Counted from the stretch's first letter, positions 36,284 to 46,282 are shown. The stretch: DNA of 64,000 nt from Candidatus Planktophila sp. (GCA_030649935.1 JAUSFN010000036.1:62001-126000), one strand, 5' to 3'. The notes: generated by a model not told the origin, from the letters alone. A program made the numbers and translations.

Positions 36284-36290
36284 TACCGTA
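36284..36290. promoter_or_regulatory. Symmetric TACCGTA: shared -10 of birA and the carboxylase operon
   Basis: TACCGT (36284-36289) ends six bases before the plus-strand ATG at 36296. Its mirror TACGGT (36285-36290) reads toward birA and would give that gene a leader of up to about 19 bases carrying GGAG. Both promoters use the same base pairs. Confidence 0.5.
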
Positions 36291-36295
36291 GGGGT

Positions 36296-37867
36296 ATGAG
36301 CCGTGATCTGCATACAACTGTTGGAAAAATCGAAGAATTACGTGCGCGAGTCGAAGAAGCAGTTCATGCAGGTTCGGCGCGTGCCGTTGAGAAGCAACAT
36401 GCCAAGGGTAAAAACACTGCCCGCGAGCGTATTGAGATGCTCGTCGATCACGAGTCATTTACTGAGATCGATGAGTTTGCACGCCACCGCTCAACGCAGT
36501 TTGGAATGGAGAAAAATCGACCATATGGCGACGGCGTAGTAATTGGAACGGCAACTGTAGATGGCCGCCCCATTGCGTTGTACTCACAAGATTTCACAAT
36601 TATGGGCGGCTCACTCGGTGAAGTCCATGCAGAAAAAATCGTAAAAATTGCAGCCTTTGCATTAAAGAGTGGAATCCCCCTCATTGGAATTAACGACTCG
36701 GGTGGTGCACGAATTCAAGAAGGTGTTGCCTCTCTCTCTGGCTATGGAAAAATCTTTCGACTCAATACACGCTCATCTGGTGTAATCCCGCAGATATCAC
36801 TCATACTTGGCCCTTGCGCTGGCGGCTCCGCATATTCACCTGCCCTCACTGACTTCACAGTCATGGTTAATGAAACCTCACACATGTTTATTACCGGACC
36901 AGACGTCATAAAGACGGTCACTGGCGAAGAAGTCAATATGGAAGAACTCGGTGGAGCACGTACACATAACACCAAAACTGGTAATTCCCACTACTTGGCC
37001 GAGAACGAAGCCGATGCAATCGATTATGTAAAAGCACTTCTTTCTTATCTGCCATCAAATAATATGGATAGTGCACCACATCTTCCACCAACTGAATCGT
37101 TAGATAAAAAACCCTCTGATTTTGCACTCGATTCGTTAATTCCCGATAATACTAATCAACCGTATGACATGAAGCTTTTAATTCAGGCTCTCGTTGATGA
37201 GGCAGAATTCCTCGAAGTTCACGCATTATATGCACCAAATATAATTGTGGGGTTTGCTCGCATCGAAGGTGAATCGATTGGAATTATTGCTAACCAACCT
37301 TCGCAATTAGCTGGCACGCTGGATATTAACTCAAGTGAAAAAGCCGCGCGCTTCTTGCGTTTTTGCGATGCTTTCAATATTCCCATACTCACCCTTGTAG
37401 ATGTCCCGGGATTTTTACCAGGTACTGAGCAAGAGTGGGATGGAATCATTCGCCGTGGTGCCAAACTTCTCTATGCCTACGCTGAGGCATCCGTTCCGCT
37501 TGTCACGCTCATAACTCGCAAAGCTTACGGCGGAGCTTTTATCGTCATGGGTTCAAAATATCTTGGCAGTGACATTAACTTTGCCTGGCCTAGTGCAGAA
37601 ATTGCCGTTATGGGCGCACAAGGTGCGGTAAATATTCTCTACCGAAAAGAACTGGCCGACTCTAAAGATCCTGTTGGTAAACGAGCGGAATTGGTAAACG
37701 ACTACAACGAATCGCTAGCTAATCCATACCTAGCAGCAGAGCGTGGCACCATCGATACCGTCATTGAACCAAATCAATCTCGTGCCTACATCACAAAAGC
37801 ATTTAGAACATTGAGGACGAAACGAGATACTTTGCCGGCGCGCAAACATGGAAATATTCCACTGTAA
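36296..37867 (+). CDS. Acyl-CoA carboxylase beta (carboxyltransferase) subunit
   Basis: Carboxyltransferase of 523 residues of the PccB/AccD type. It has the two-domain crotonase-like build with [45 protein letters not shown], and in the second half [28 protein letters not shown] and [12 protein letters not shown]. It transfers carboxyl from biotin to acetyl- or propionyl-CoA. Chain preference cannot be read with confidence. It is the first gene of the operon with epsilon (37867-38043) and alpha (38650-40368) subunits. Confidence 0.93.
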   Translation: MSRDLHTTVGKIEELRARVEEAVHAGSARAVEKQHAKGKNTARERIEMLVDHESFTEIDEFARHRSTQFGMEKNRPYGDGVVIGTATVDGRPIALYSQDFTIMGGSLGEVHAEKIVKIAAFALKSGIPLIGINDSGGARIQEGVASLSGYGKIFRLNTRSSGVIPQISLILGPCAGGSAYSPALTDFTVMVNETSHMFITGPDVIKTVTGEEVNMEELGGARTHNTKTGNSHYLAENEADAIDYVKALLSYLPSNNMDSAPHLPPTESLDKKPSDFALDSLIPDNTNQPYDMKLLIQALVDEAEFLEVHALYAPNIIVGFARIEGESIGIIANQPSQLAGTLDINSSEKAARFLRFCDAFNIPILTLVDVPGFLPGTEQEWDGIIRRGAKLLYAYAEASVPLVTLITRKAYGGAFIVMGSKYLGSDINFAWPSAEIAVMGAQGAVNILYRKELADSKDPVGKRAELVNDYNESLANPYLAAERGTIDTVIEPNQSRAYITKAFRTLRTKRDTLPARKHGNIPL

Positions 37868-38043
37868 TGAAGTACTCAATAGTTAAGGGAGAGCCCACTA
37901 ACGATGAAGCAATCGCAATTGAATTTGCGATGTCTCACCATAAACGTGAAGAGTTAGAGCCGGTCATTCAAAAAAGCGCATTTGGTACTCCACAGTTACG
38001 AACGCCATTGAACAAAAATTTCCGATACGGGAGAGTCAATTAA
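37867..38043 (+). CDS. Acyl-CoA carboxylase epsilon subunit
   Basis: Tiny gene of 58 residues whose ATG shares a base with the beta-subunit stop (TAATG). The sequence [20 protein letters not shown], followed by a short charged helix and the end TPLNKNFRYGRVN, matches the actinobacterial epsilon subunits (IVKGxPTxEExAA, then a LRxPL segment). These stabilise the beta hexamer and the holoenzyme. The position between beta and Maf is the usual one. It is below the length limit of common gene filters. Confidence 0.82.
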   Translation: MKYSIVKGEPTNDEAIAIEFAMSHHKREELEPVIQKSAFGTPQLRTPLNKNFRYGRVN

Positions 38044-38050
38044 AACTTCT

Positions 38051-38653
38051 ATGCCAAAGATTATCCTTGCTTCAGCATCTACTTCCCGTCGGCGTCTGTT
38101 GGAATCAGCAGGTTTGAAACCCCTCATTATGGTCAGCAATGTCGATGAAGAGAGTGAATTTATTAATGCACTCTCTCCGAGCGACATGGTAATTACCCTA
38201 GCCATTACTAAGGCACACACAATTCGTGAACAAATCGATTTCCCGGCGATTATCATCGGCTGCGATTCAACTTTTGATTTCGGTGGAAAATCCCTTGGCA
38301 AACCCGGCTCTCCTGAAATCGCTATAGAGCGTGCACAACGCGTTCAAGGTAACTCAGGGCTTTTACATACCGGTCACTGCATTATCGATACAACAAAGGA
38401 TCGTGAGATTTCAAGCATTGTCACGACCAAAGTCACTTTTGACCAGATGAGCGATAATGAAATCTACGACTATGTCGCAAGTGGTGAGCCACTGCATGTT
38501 GCTGGCGGTTTTACTCTCGATGGCTTCAGTTCGCCGTTTATCCCTTCTATCGAAGGTGATTACACAAATGTAGTTGGGATTTCAATGCCCTTTCTTCGGC
38601 GAGCCTTCCTCCAACTCGGATATTCATGGCCAGAGGTTAAGGTGATGCAATGA
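38051..38653 (+). CDS. Maf-family nucleotide pyrophosphatase
   Basis: Protein of 200 residues starting [20 protein letters not shown], the Maf signature, with [16 protein letters not shown] and [10 protein letters not shown]. It hydrolyses non-canonical or canonical NTPs to NMPs and protects DNA or limits division. Its place in the acyl-CoA carboxylase operon is conserved in actinobacteria. The stop overlaps the next ATG by four bases. Confidence 0.92.
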   Translation: MPKIILASASTSRRRLLESAGLKPLIMVSNVDEESEFINALSPSDMVITLAITKAHTIREQIDFPAIIIGCDSTFDFGGKSLGKPGSPEIAIERAQRVQGNSGLLHTGHCIIDTTKDREISSIVTTKVTFDQMSDNEIYDYVASGEPLHVAGGFTLDGFSSPFIPSIEGDYTNVVGISMPFLRRAFLQLGYSWPEVKVMQ

Positions 38654-40368
38654 AGCGCGTATTAATAGCAAACCGAGGTGAAATCGCTGTTCGCGTGATT
38701 CGTGCCTGTAAAGACCATGGCTTAGAGAGCGTTGCCGTTTATTCAGATGAAGATCGCACTGCGATTCATGTGGGAATGGCAGATGCTGCTTACTCCCTTG
38801 CCGGAACAACGGCAACTCAAACTTATTTAAATATTAAGAAATTAATTGCCATTGCAATTACATCTGGTTCTCATGCCGTGCATCCTGGTTATGGATTCCT
38901 ATCTGAGAATGCAGAGTTTGCCCAAGCCGTCATTGATGCTGGCTTAATTTGGATTGGGCCTCCACCTGTTGCAATTCGCGCATTGGGTGACAAGGTCTCT
39001 GCGCGCAAAATCGCGGCAAAAGTTGGAGCTCCTTTAGTTGCAGGTACTCAAGATCCCGTTGCTGGACATGAAGAAGTCACTGCTTTTGCTAAAGAACATG
39101 GCCTACCAGTTGCGATTAAAGCCGCCCATGGCGGCGGCGGGCGAGGTTTGAAAGTTGCTCGAACCATGGAGGAAATCCCAGAGTTATTTGCCTCCGCTGT
39201 GCGCGAGGCCATTAGTGGATTTGGTCGGGGCGAGTGTTTTGTTGAGCGCTATCTGGATAAACCTCGACATGTTGAAACGCAGGTACTCGTTGATAATCAT
39301 GGACATGCCGTGGTGGTCAGTACCCGCGATTGCTCGCTACAGCGCCGTCATCAAAAATTAGTAGAAGAGGCACCAGCGCCATTTTTAACCGATGCGCAAA
39401 ATAAAGAGCTATACCGCTCTAGCAAAGCAATCATGAAGGAGGCTGGCTATATTGGTGCCGGTACATGCGAATTTTTAGTTGGCCTTGACGGCACAATTTC
39501 ATTTCTTGAAGTGAATACACGGCTACAGGTTGAGCATCCCGTCAGTGAAGAGATCACTGGAATAGATTTAGTACGAGAACAGTTTAGAATTGCATTGGGT
39601 GAATCACTGGGCTTTGATGATCCAATCATTCGCGGCCACTCAATTGAATTTCGTATCAATGGTGAAGATCCGGGCCGTTCGTTCTTGCCAGCCCCTGGGC
39701 GAATTATGAAATGGACCACGCCGAATGGACCGGGTGTGCGTGTAGATGCGGGTTTTAAGAGCGGTGACACAATCGGCGGGAATTTTGACTCACTTCTTGC
39801 CAAACTAATTGTTACTGGTGCAACTCGCATGCAAGCTCTTGAACGGGCACGTCGTGCTTTGGCAGAGTTCACTATTGATGGTTTAGCAACGGCGCTCCCT
39901 TTCCACCGTGCAATAGTTCAAGATCCTGCATTTACTGAAGAGTTCAAGGTCTACACCAGTTATATTGAAAATGAGTTTGTAAATGATATTCCCGCATTCA
40001 CTGCAACTGTTGAGCCGTTGCAAACGCACATGGCACCTGAACATTTGGTGACTGAGGTAAATGGAAAACGCTTTGAGATTCTCGTTCACGCCCCCAAACC
40101 TGTTGTTAAGCGACATCGAGCCAAGGCTTCCATGTCAGGCGGCTCAAGTGGTTCAGGACTTTCCAGCCCAATGCAGGGCACGGTTGTAAAGATTGCCGTT
40201 GAAGTTGGTGCTACCGTTGCAGTAGGTGATTTGATCTTTGTTCTTGAAGCGATGAAGATGGAGCAGCCTCTCATGGCCCATAAATCGGGAGTTATCGCTA
40301 ACCTCACGGCCGTAATCGGAGCAACGGTTTCAAGTGGCACCACACTGTGTGACATTATTGATCTATGA
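38650..40368 (+). CDS. Acyl-CoA carboxylase alpha: biotin carboxylase plus BCCP
   Basis: Protein of 572 residues. The biotin carboxylase domain (1-450) begins [20 protein letters not shown], with the glycine loop [25 protein letters not shown] and the ATP site. A C-terminal BCCP domain has the biotinyl lysine in EAMKMEQP. Between them is a linker with [10 protein letters not shown]. It makes carboxybiotin for the beta subunit, and BirA (35519-36265) modifies it. Confidence 0.94.
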   Translation: MKRVLIANRGEIAVRVIRACKDHGLESVAVYSDEDRTAIHVGMADAAYSLAGTTATQTYLNIKKLIAIAITSGSHAVHPGYGFLSENAEFAQAVIDAGLIWIGPPPVAIRALGDKVSARKIAAKVGAPLVAGTQDPVAGHEEVTAFAKEHGLPVAIKAAHGGGGRGLKVARTMEEIPELFASAVREAISGFGRGECFVERYLDKPRHVETQVLVDNHGHAVVVSTRDCSLQRRHQKLVEEAPAPFLTDAQNKELYRSSKAIMKEAGYIGAGTCEFLVGLDGTISFLEVNTRLQVEHPVSEEITGIDLVREQFRIALGESLGFDDPIIRGHSIEFRINGEDPGRSFLPAPGRIMKWTTPNGPGVRVDAGFKSGDTIGGNFDSLLAKLIVTGATRMQALERARRALAEFTIDGLATALPFHRAIVQDPAFTEEFKVYTSYIENEFVNDIPAFTATVEPLQTHMAPEHLVTEVNGKRFEILVHAPKPVVKRHRAKASMSGGSSGSGLSSPMQGTVVKIAVEVGATVAVGDLIFVLEAMKMEQPLMAHKSGVIANLTAVIGATVSSGTTLCDIIDL

Positions 40369-40481
40369 CTTCGAGCGAACTCCTTTATAGCGATGCAATA
40401 GCTACAGCAACTGCCGCTGGCAAAGCGGCAGCTGATCGGATAGGCGCTCTTCTCAAAGGCGTAATTCCGAAGTTATTCTAA
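40365..40481 (+). CDS. Unidentified 38-residue alanine-rich ORF
   Basis: [20 protein letters not shown], then an alanine-rich helix and KGVIPKLF. The ATG overlaps the alpha-subunit stop (ATGA), and the stop is 4 bases before the next gene, so it occupies the whole gap. In other actinobacteria a purine nucleoside phosphorylase gene lies in this place, and its N-terminus also has an alanine-rich helix, so this could be a relic of it. There is no direct proof of translation, and no family is recognised. Confidence 0.4.
   Translation: MTSSELLYSDAIATATAAGKAAADRIGALLKGVIPKLF
40474..40479 (+). promoter_or_regulatory. Possible internal -10 of the phosphohexomutase gene
   Basis: TATTCT ends six bases before the ATG at 40486, inside the 38-residue ORF. 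It may allow separate transcription of the deoxynucleoside genes that follow. Confidence 0.4.
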
Positions 40482-40485
40482 GAAC

Positions 40486-42096
40486 ATGGAGCTACGAAGA
40501 GAAGTACAAGAATGGATTGCCGATGATCCTGATCCAACGACCGCTGCCATAGTGCAAGATTGGCTTGATACTAACAATGAAGTAGAGCTTCGAGCATCGT
40601 TTTCAGGTTTTCTACAGTTTGGTACCGCTGGTCTGCGTGGCCCAGTCCGACCTGGTCCATCGGGCATGAACCGTGCAGTAGTCGGTCGTACGGCCGCTGC
40701 GATTGCTGCATATATGAAAGAGCGTCAACTAACCTCGGTAGTTATTGGACGCGATGCGCGTCATGGTTCAGAGGATTTCACGCAAGAGACTGCGCAGATA
40801 ATGAGTGGCGCGGGAATGAAGGTCTATGTCCTTCCACGTCCACTTCCAACTCCGGTTTTAGCGTTTGCAACTAATGAATTGACGTGCGACGTCGGAATCA
40901 TGGTCACTGCAAGCCACAACCCACCACAAGATAATGGTTACAAAGTTTATTTAGGCGGTACCGTTGATGGAATTCATTATCGAGGATCGCAAATTGTCTC
41001 TCCTACCGATGAGTCAATTGCCGCTCACATAAATGCAATAACTTCTTTGGCTAGCCAGCCACGTGGCGATGTATGGAGCATTGTCGATGAAGAGATCATA
41101 AGTAAGTACATCCGAATTACTGCAGCGATTGCTGATCGACCTGGAGATTTAAAGATTGTCTACACCGCAATGCATGGTGTTGGAACTGAAACTTTGTTAA
41201 ATGTGTTTCAAAAGGCCGGCTTTCCTTCTCCAATTTTAGTTGATGCCCAAGCACAACCTGATCCAGATTTTCCAACTGTGGTATTTCCTAACCCTGAGGA
41301 GCCCGGTGCTATAGATTTAGCCCTGGAAACTGCACGGGCAACTGATGCAGATTTAGTTATAGCAAATGACCCAGATGCCGATAGATGTGCTGCCGCAGTC
41401 AATGATCCAGTTTCTGGTTGGCGGATGCTACGTGGAGATGAGTTAGGTGCTATTTTTGGCGAATCAATTGCACGCACAACGAAAAAGGGAATTCTTGCTA
41501 ATTCAATTGTTTCTTCAACGATTTTAAGCAAAATCGCAGCCCATTACAACTTAGATTTCAAGCAGACACTCACAGGGTTTAAATGGCTAGCAAAGATTGA
41601 TGGACTTACATTTGGATACGAAGAAGCGCTTGGTTATGCAGTTGATGCTATTACCGTCAATGATAAAGATGGAATTTCAGCGGCGATAAAATTAGCCCAG
41701 ATTGCTACTGATTTGGCGCACGAGAATCGAACTCTACTGAACTTATTGGATGAGATTTGGGCCAGACATGGTTTCCATGCAACTGAACAGATTTCAATTC
41801 GCTTGACGGATCTTTCACAAGTAGGCCGCATAATGGGTCAACTGCGCTTAAATCCCCCATCGGTGATCGCTGGTTACCCTGTCACCTCTATAGATGACTT
41901 AGCCACACCTAGCGATGATTTACCACCGACTGATGGATTACGCATTTGGTTAGATAGCGCTGTTCGAATAATCATTCGCCCTAGCGGAACTGAAGCAAAG
42001 ATGAAGTGTTACATTGAGGTTATTGCGCAGGATTTGGTAAGTGCAATGATTGTTCTAGATCGTTTACGAGCACCATTGAAGGAATTGCTATCGTGA
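40486..42096 (+). CDS. Phospho-sugar mutase (PmmB/phosphopentomutase-like)
   Basis: Alpha-D-phosphohexomutase of 536 residues: FGTAGLRGPVRPGPSGMNR, phosphoserine loop TASHNPPQDNGYKVY, metal loop NDPDADRCAA, sugar loop GYEEALGYAVD and phosphate loop IRPSGTEAK. In this family, members beside deoC act on phosphopentoses or glucose phosphates. The next gene is deoC, which suggests conversion of (deoxy)ribose-1-phosphate to the 5-phosphate, feeding DeoC. The name is tentative. The 3' end overlaps deoC (GTGA). Confidence 0.85.
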   Translation: MELRREVQEWIADDPDPTTAAIVQDWLDTNNEVELRASFSGFLQFGTAGLRGPVRPGPSGMNRAVVGRTAAAIAAYMKERQLTSVVIGRDARHGSEDFTQETAQIMSGAGMKVYVLPRPLPTPVLAFATNELTCDVGIMVTASHNPPQDNGYKVYLGGTVDGIHYRGSQIVSPTDESIAAHINAITSLASQPRGDVWSIVDEEIISKYIRITAAIADRPGDLKIVYTAMHGVGTETLLNVFQKAGFPSPILVDAQAQPDPDFPTVVFPNPEEPGAIDLALETARATDADLVIANDPDADRCAAAVNDPVSGWRMLRGDELGAIFGESIARTTKKGILANSIVSSTILSKIAAHYNLDFKQTLTGFKWLAKIDGLTFGYEEALGYAVDAITVNDKDGISAAIKLAQIATDLAHENRTLLNLLDEIWARHGFHATEQISIRLTDLSQVGRIMGQLRLNPPSVIAGYPVTSIDDLATPSDDLPPTDGLRIWLDSAVRIIIRPSGTEAKMKCYIEVIAQDLVSAMIVLDRLRAPLKELLS

Positions 42097-43040
42097 GTTT
42101 TTACGGATTAGTTGATGGTAGTGATGCATCACTCAGGACGTATCTAAACGCACTCTCTGGCGTGGACCAAATCGGTGCCGATGCACGAGCTTCAATGTTG
42201 GCAACCCGCAGTATTAAAACAGCCTCTAAACGCTGGGCGATTGATATGGCAATTTCTATGGTGGATTTAACAACGCTCGAAGGCGCCGATACTCCAGGCA
42301 AAGTTCAAGCATTGTGCACTAAGGCGGTACGACCAGATCCTACTGATTCAACTGTGCCCAGCGTTGGCGCTGTGTGCGTATACAACGACATGGTCGGGGT
42401 AGCACGCAAACACCTTGATTTGATTGGTGGCTCACATGTTGGTGTAGCTGCGGTGTCTACCGCATTTCCATCGGGTCGGGCATCTATGCCCGTAAAAATT
42501 CAAGATACTGCGGATGCCCTCAATGCCGGAGCATCTGAGATAGATATGGTGATCGATCGTGGGGCATTTCTAAGTGGAGATTACATCACTGTCTTTAATG
42601 AGATTGTACAAATTCGCGAACTCTGTGGTGATCGAGCACATTTGAAGGTTATCTTTGAAACTGGCGAGCTCGTCACTTATGACAATGTAAGAAAAGCATC
42701 TTTCCTTGCGATGGCCGCCGGCGCTGATTTCATTAAAACATCTACGGGTAAAGTTGCCCCTGCAGCTACCGCGCCAGTTGTTTTAGTTATGCTTGAAGCT
42801 GTACGCGATTTTTACTCCATGACACAAACACGTATCGGAGTAAAACCTGCAGGAGGAATCAGAAATACTAAAGATGCGATCAAGCAGTTAGTTCTAGTTA
42901 ACGAGACGGCTGGACCAGCGTGGCTTACTCCATCGCTATTTCGCATCGGTGCAAGCGCCCTACTCAATGATTTACTCATGCAACGTATGAAAATGGATAA
43001 TGGCTACTACGCTAGCCCTGCCTACGTAACGATCGATTAA
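42093..43040 (+). CDS. deoC: Deoxyribose-phosphate aldolase
   Basis: TIM-barrel aldolase of 315 residues. It has VGVAAVSTAFPSG, VIFETGELVTYDN and the Schiff-base lysine in FIKTSTGKVAPAAT. It splits deoxyribose-5-phosphate to acetaldehyde and glyceraldehyde-3-phosphate. Longer than the E. coli enzyme (about 260), with an N-terminal extension. The start is GTG, overlapping the upstream stop. It ends in TAATG with the aldehyde dehydrogenase that would consume its acetaldehyde. Confidence 0.93.
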   Translation: MSFYGLVDGSDASLRTYLNALSGVDQIGADARASMLATRSIKTASKRWAIDMAISMVDLTTLEGADTPGKVQALCTKAVRPDPTDSTVPSVGAVCVYNDMVGVARKHLDLIGGSHVGVAAVSTAFPSGRASMPVKIQDTADALNAGASEIDMVIDRGAFLSGDYITVFNEIVQIRELCGDRAHLKVIFETGELVTYDNVRKASFLAMAAGADFIKTSTGKVAPAATAPVVLVMLEAVRDFYSMTQTRIGVKPAGGIRNTKDAIKQLVLVNETAGPAWLTPSLFRIGASALLNDLLMQRMKMDNGYYASPAYVTID

Positions 43041-44491
43041 TGGAGACCTCAATGAAATTTGACTATGCGCCCGCACCCGAATCGCGCTCCATTGTCTCGA
43101 TTAAGCCCAAATATGGCCATTTTATCGATGGAAAGTTCGTTGCAGGTCGCAAACACTTCCCGGCAATTAATCCAGCAACTGAAGAGATTCTGAGCCAGAT
43201 TGCCCTAGCCGGTGTGGCCGAGGTCGATGCTGCGGTAAAAGCGGCGCGCAAGGCGTACACGATTACATGGTCAAAAATGAGCGGGCGAGAGCGAGGTAAG
43301 TACTTATTTCGCATTGCTCGGATTATGCAGGAGCGCTCTCGAGAGTTTGCAGTTCTGGAAACTTTAGATAATGGAAAACCAATTCGTGAATCGCGTGACG
43401 TTGATATTCCATTAGCCGCGGCACATTTTTTCTATCACGCTGGGTGGGCGGACAAATTAGAGTATGCAGGTCTTGGAACTTCAACTAAGCCACATGGTGT
43501 TGCAGGACAAATCATTCCCTGGAACTTTCCATTATTAATGCTCGCGTGGAAAGTTGCGCCAGCACTAGCCACCGGTAACACAGTCGTTCTGAAGCCTGCC
43601 GAAAATACTTCGCTAACCGCTCTTTTATTTGCAGAAGTTTGCCAGCAGGCAGAGCTTCCTGCAGGTGTGGTAAATATCGTTACTGGTAATGGATCAACTG
43701 GCGCATTAATTGTTAACCATCCGGGTATCGATAAAATAGCATTTACAGGATCAACTGAAGTTGGCAAGATTATTGCCCGTGCAGTTGCCCCAACTCAAAA
43801 GAGTGTAACGCTCGAACTGGGCGGCAAAGCCGCAAACATAATTTTTGAAGATGCCGCAATTGACGAAGCCATCGAAGGCATCGTCAATGGAGTGTTCTTC
43901 AATCAAGGCCATGTCTGTTGCGCTGGCTCTCGACTAATTCTGCAAGAGAGCGTCGCCGACGAAGTAATAGAAAAACTTAAGAGGCGCATGGGCTTGATTC
44001 GAGTTGGTGATCCAATGGATAAAAATACTGACTTAGGTGCAATCAATAGCAAAGAACAGCTCCTTAAAATACGTGAGCTCTCGGCAACAGGTGACACTGA
44101 GGGTGCGCAGCGTTGGAGTGCTCCATGTGATTTACCGAAGAAGGGTTTTTGGTTTGCGCCAACGATTTTTACTGGCGTTACACAAGCGCACCGCATCGCG
44201 CGGGAAGAGATATTTGGACCAGTGCTCTCGGTTCTTACCTTTAGAACTCCTCAAGAGGCCATAGATAAGGCTAATAACACGCCTTTTGGCCTCTCTGCTG
44301 GAATTTGGAGCGAGAAAGGCTCTCGTATTTTGTGGGCTAGTCAGCAACTTCGTGCAGGTGTTATCTGGTCAAATACGTTTAATAAATTTGATCCAACATC
44401 TCCCTTTGGTGGATACAAGGAGTCTGGCTGGGGTCGAGAAGGTGGACGACATGGGTTAAGTGCATATTTGAAGGGGGTTGGCCATGAGTAA
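43040..44491 (+). CDS. NAD-dependent aldehyde dehydrogenase
   Basis: ALDH of 483 residues with the catalytic asparagine in IIPWNFPLL, the NAD lysine in VVLKPAENT, GSTEVGK, the general base in TLELGGKAANI and the nucleophile in QGHVCCAGSR. The second half is complete (EEIFGPVLS, NTPFGLSAGIW). The ATG shares a base with the deoC stop. By context it oxidises acetaldehyde from DeoC to acetate. It is followed by a half-ALDH gene that may be its subunit. Confidence 0.88.
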   Translation: METSMKFDYAPAPESRSIVSIKPKYGHFIDGKFVAGRKHFPAINPATEEILSQIALAGVAEVDAAVKAARKAYTITWSKMSGRERGKYLFRIARIMQERSREFAVLETLDNGKPIRESRDVDIPLAAAHFFYHAGWADKLEYAGLGTSTKPHGVAGQIIPWNFPLLMLAWKVAPALATGNTVVLKPAENTSLTALLFAEVCQQAELPAGVVNIVTGNGSTGALIVNHPGIDKIAFTGSTEVGKIIARAVAPTQKSVTLELGGKAANIIFEDAAIDEAIEGIVNGVFFNQGHVCCAGSRLILQESVADEVIEKLKRRMGLIRVGDPMDKNTDLGAINSKEQLLKIRELSATGDTEGAQRWSAPCDLPKKGFWFAPTIFTGVTQAHRIAREEIFGPVLSVLTFRTPQEAIDKANNTPFGLSAGIWSEKGSRILWASQQLRAGVIWSNTFNKFDPTSPFGGYKESGWGREGGRHGLSAYLKGVGHE

Positions 44492-45326
44492 TCGAATCGA
44501 TGTCAAAAAAACATATAAGTTATACATCAACGGTGCATTTCCCCGCTCTGAATCTGGCCGCACATATGAAATTAAAGATGCGAAGGGCGTATTTATCGCT
44601 AATCCATGTCTGGCTTCTCGGAAGGATTTAAAGGATGCAGTAGTGGCAGCGCGTGCCGCTCAGCCTGGTTGGAATAAAGCTTCTGCTTACAACAAGGGAC
44701 AGATTCTCTATCGCATCGCGGAGATGCTAGAGGGTAGGCGCACTCAGTTTGTGCAAGAGATTGTTTCAGTTACTGGCATCACTAAAGTCAAGGCCGAAAA
44801 GGAGGTCACAGAATCTGTAGATCGTATAGTCTGGTATGCAGGTTGGAGCGATAAACTTTCATCTCTTTCAGGTGCCCTTAATCCAGTTGCGGGTCCTTAC
44901 TATAACTTTACGGTGCCGGAGAGCATGGGAGTTATCGCCGCTATCGCACCAGAATCCCCCTCCTTACTTGGGCTCATAGATGCGATTGCACCTGTAATCG
45001 TTGGTGGAAATACTGTGATTGTTTTGGCTAGCACTAAAGCGCCACTGTCTGCAATGAGTTTTGCAGAGGTAGTCGCCACAAGCGATGTCCCGGCTGGTGT
45101 AATCAATATATTGACGGGTAAGAAGGATGAGATTGCACCGTGGATGGCATCTCATATGGATATCGATGGTCTTGATATTTCAGGTCTCGGAGCTAAATCA
45201 CATGGAGCGGTTCGAAGCGCTGGGGCTGAAAATTTGAAGCGAATCTACAGTTTCAACTCCGCCGATCCTAGTCGAATCCTTGCTTTCTTAGAACACAAGA
45301 CTGTCTGGCACCCGATAGGGCTCTAA
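44484..45326 (+). CDS. Catalytically dead half aldehyde dehydrogenase
   Basis: Protein of 280 residues aligned with the N-terminal NAD domain of ALDH (KLYINGAFPRSESGRTYEI, GAFP, ASRKDLKDAVVAARAAQPGW). Key residues are gone: the PWNFP motif reads APESPSL, the NAD lysine (LKPAE) reads VLAST, and the catalytic cysteine domain is missing. No frameshift or stop is visible, so it is not a fresh pseudogene. The start overlaps the preceding ALDH by eight bases, so the two are coupled. It may be a structural partner of the active enzyme or of DeoC. Confidence 0.75.
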   Translation: MSNRIDVKKTYKLYINGAFPRSESGRTYEIKDAKGVFIANPCLASRKDLKDAVVAARAAQPGWNKASAYNKGQILYRIAEMLEGRRTQFVQEIVSVTGITKVKAEKEVTESVDRIVWYAGWSDKLSSLSGALNPVAGPYYNFTVPESMGVIAAIAPESPSLLGLIDAIAPVIVGGNTVIVLASTKAPLSAMSFAEVVATSDVPAGVINILTGKKDEIAPWMASHMDIDGLDISGLGAKSHGAVRSAGAENLKRIYSFNSADPSRILAFLEHKTVWHPIGL

Positions 45327-46276
45327 GACCAGCCTTTATCAATGGTTTTTAGCCACAATTGCCGCACGCTCTCAACATCTAGGTCCATCACAACTCGAAC
45401 TTTTGCTGAATCTTCCAAAGCAAGCGGTTCGAGATCTTTTAAAAATGCAGCGCGACGATCACAAATTGTCTGACCCCTCGCAGGACCAGATGACGTATCT
45501 ACGACGACATCAAACATCTCGGTAGTAAATAGTTCAGGGTGAATAACCGTAGCGACAGCACCGAAATCTCCCAAAGTAATTGGAGAGATATGCAATCGCT
45601 CAATGAAAGCTTCGATGAGAGAACCGGCGAACTTCGCAGCTGGAATTGTTGAGTTTTTTAAGCGAATGGCCTCTGCACTGGTAATTCCAGGACGCATAAA
45701 CACATCAAGGCCATACATTGTGATTGGGACTCCGCTTTGAAAGACTATTGCTGCAGCTTCAGGGTCATGCCAAATGTTAAATTCAGATGCCGCCGTTGCG
45801 TTGCCTGCCGATGCCGATCCACCCATCAAAACAATTCGATGAATTTTTTTTGCACTCTCTGGAAATGCGCGTAAGAAAAGTGCGATATTTGTCAGTGGTG
45901 CAACTGGCACCAAAGTTACTGGATCTTTAGACGCTTCAACTAAATCGCGAAGTAACTCAATGGCTGATCGAGGATCAACGCGGCGACTCGATGGAGCAAT
46001 TCCAAGATCACCCATACCGTCTGCACCATGTATATACTCGGCATACTGAGAAATCCCAAGCAATGGCCGAACCGCTCCTCGCGCAACTGGAATATCACCA
46101 GCGCCTGCGGCATCTAAAACCTTCAAAGTATTAGCAACAACTTGATCAACGTTTGTATTGCCATCAACGCAAGTGATTCCTAAGAGATTTATCTGCGGAT
46201 GAAGAGCTGCAAAGAGAACTGCAAAGGCGTCGTCGACACCAGTATCGACATCAAGAATAATTGAAGTTTTATTCAT
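45323..46276 (-). CDS. Ribonucleoside hydrolase (IUNH family)
   Basis: Protein of 317 residues beginning MNKTSIILDVDTGVDDAFAV, the DxDxGxDD calcium motif. LVPVAPLTNIALFL and MGGSASAGNATAASEFN are also typical. The late motif reads LGDFGAVATV, keeping the metal aspartate but without the histidine many members place before it. It cleaves nucleosides to base and ribose, which the divergent ribokinase can phosphorylate. The gene starts at a leaderless-type promoter and ends overlapping the half-ALDH gene by four bases. Confidence 0.88.
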   Translation of the reverse strand: MNKTSIILDVDTGVDDAFAVLFAALHPQINLLGITCVDGNTNVDQVVANTLKVLDAAGAGDIPVARGAVRPLLGISQYAEYIHGADGMGDLGIAPSSRRVDPRSAIELLRDLVEASKDPVTLVPVAPLTNIALFLRAFPESAKKIHRIVLMGGSASAGNATAASEFNIWHDPEAAAIVFQSGVPITMYGLDVFMRPGITSAEAIRLKNSTIPAAKFAGSLIEAFIERLHISPITLGDFGAVATVIHPELFTTEMFDVVVDTSSGPARGQTICDRRAAFLKDLEPLALEDSAKVRVVMDLDVESVRQLWLKTIDKGWS

Positions 46277-46282
46277 AAGGGG

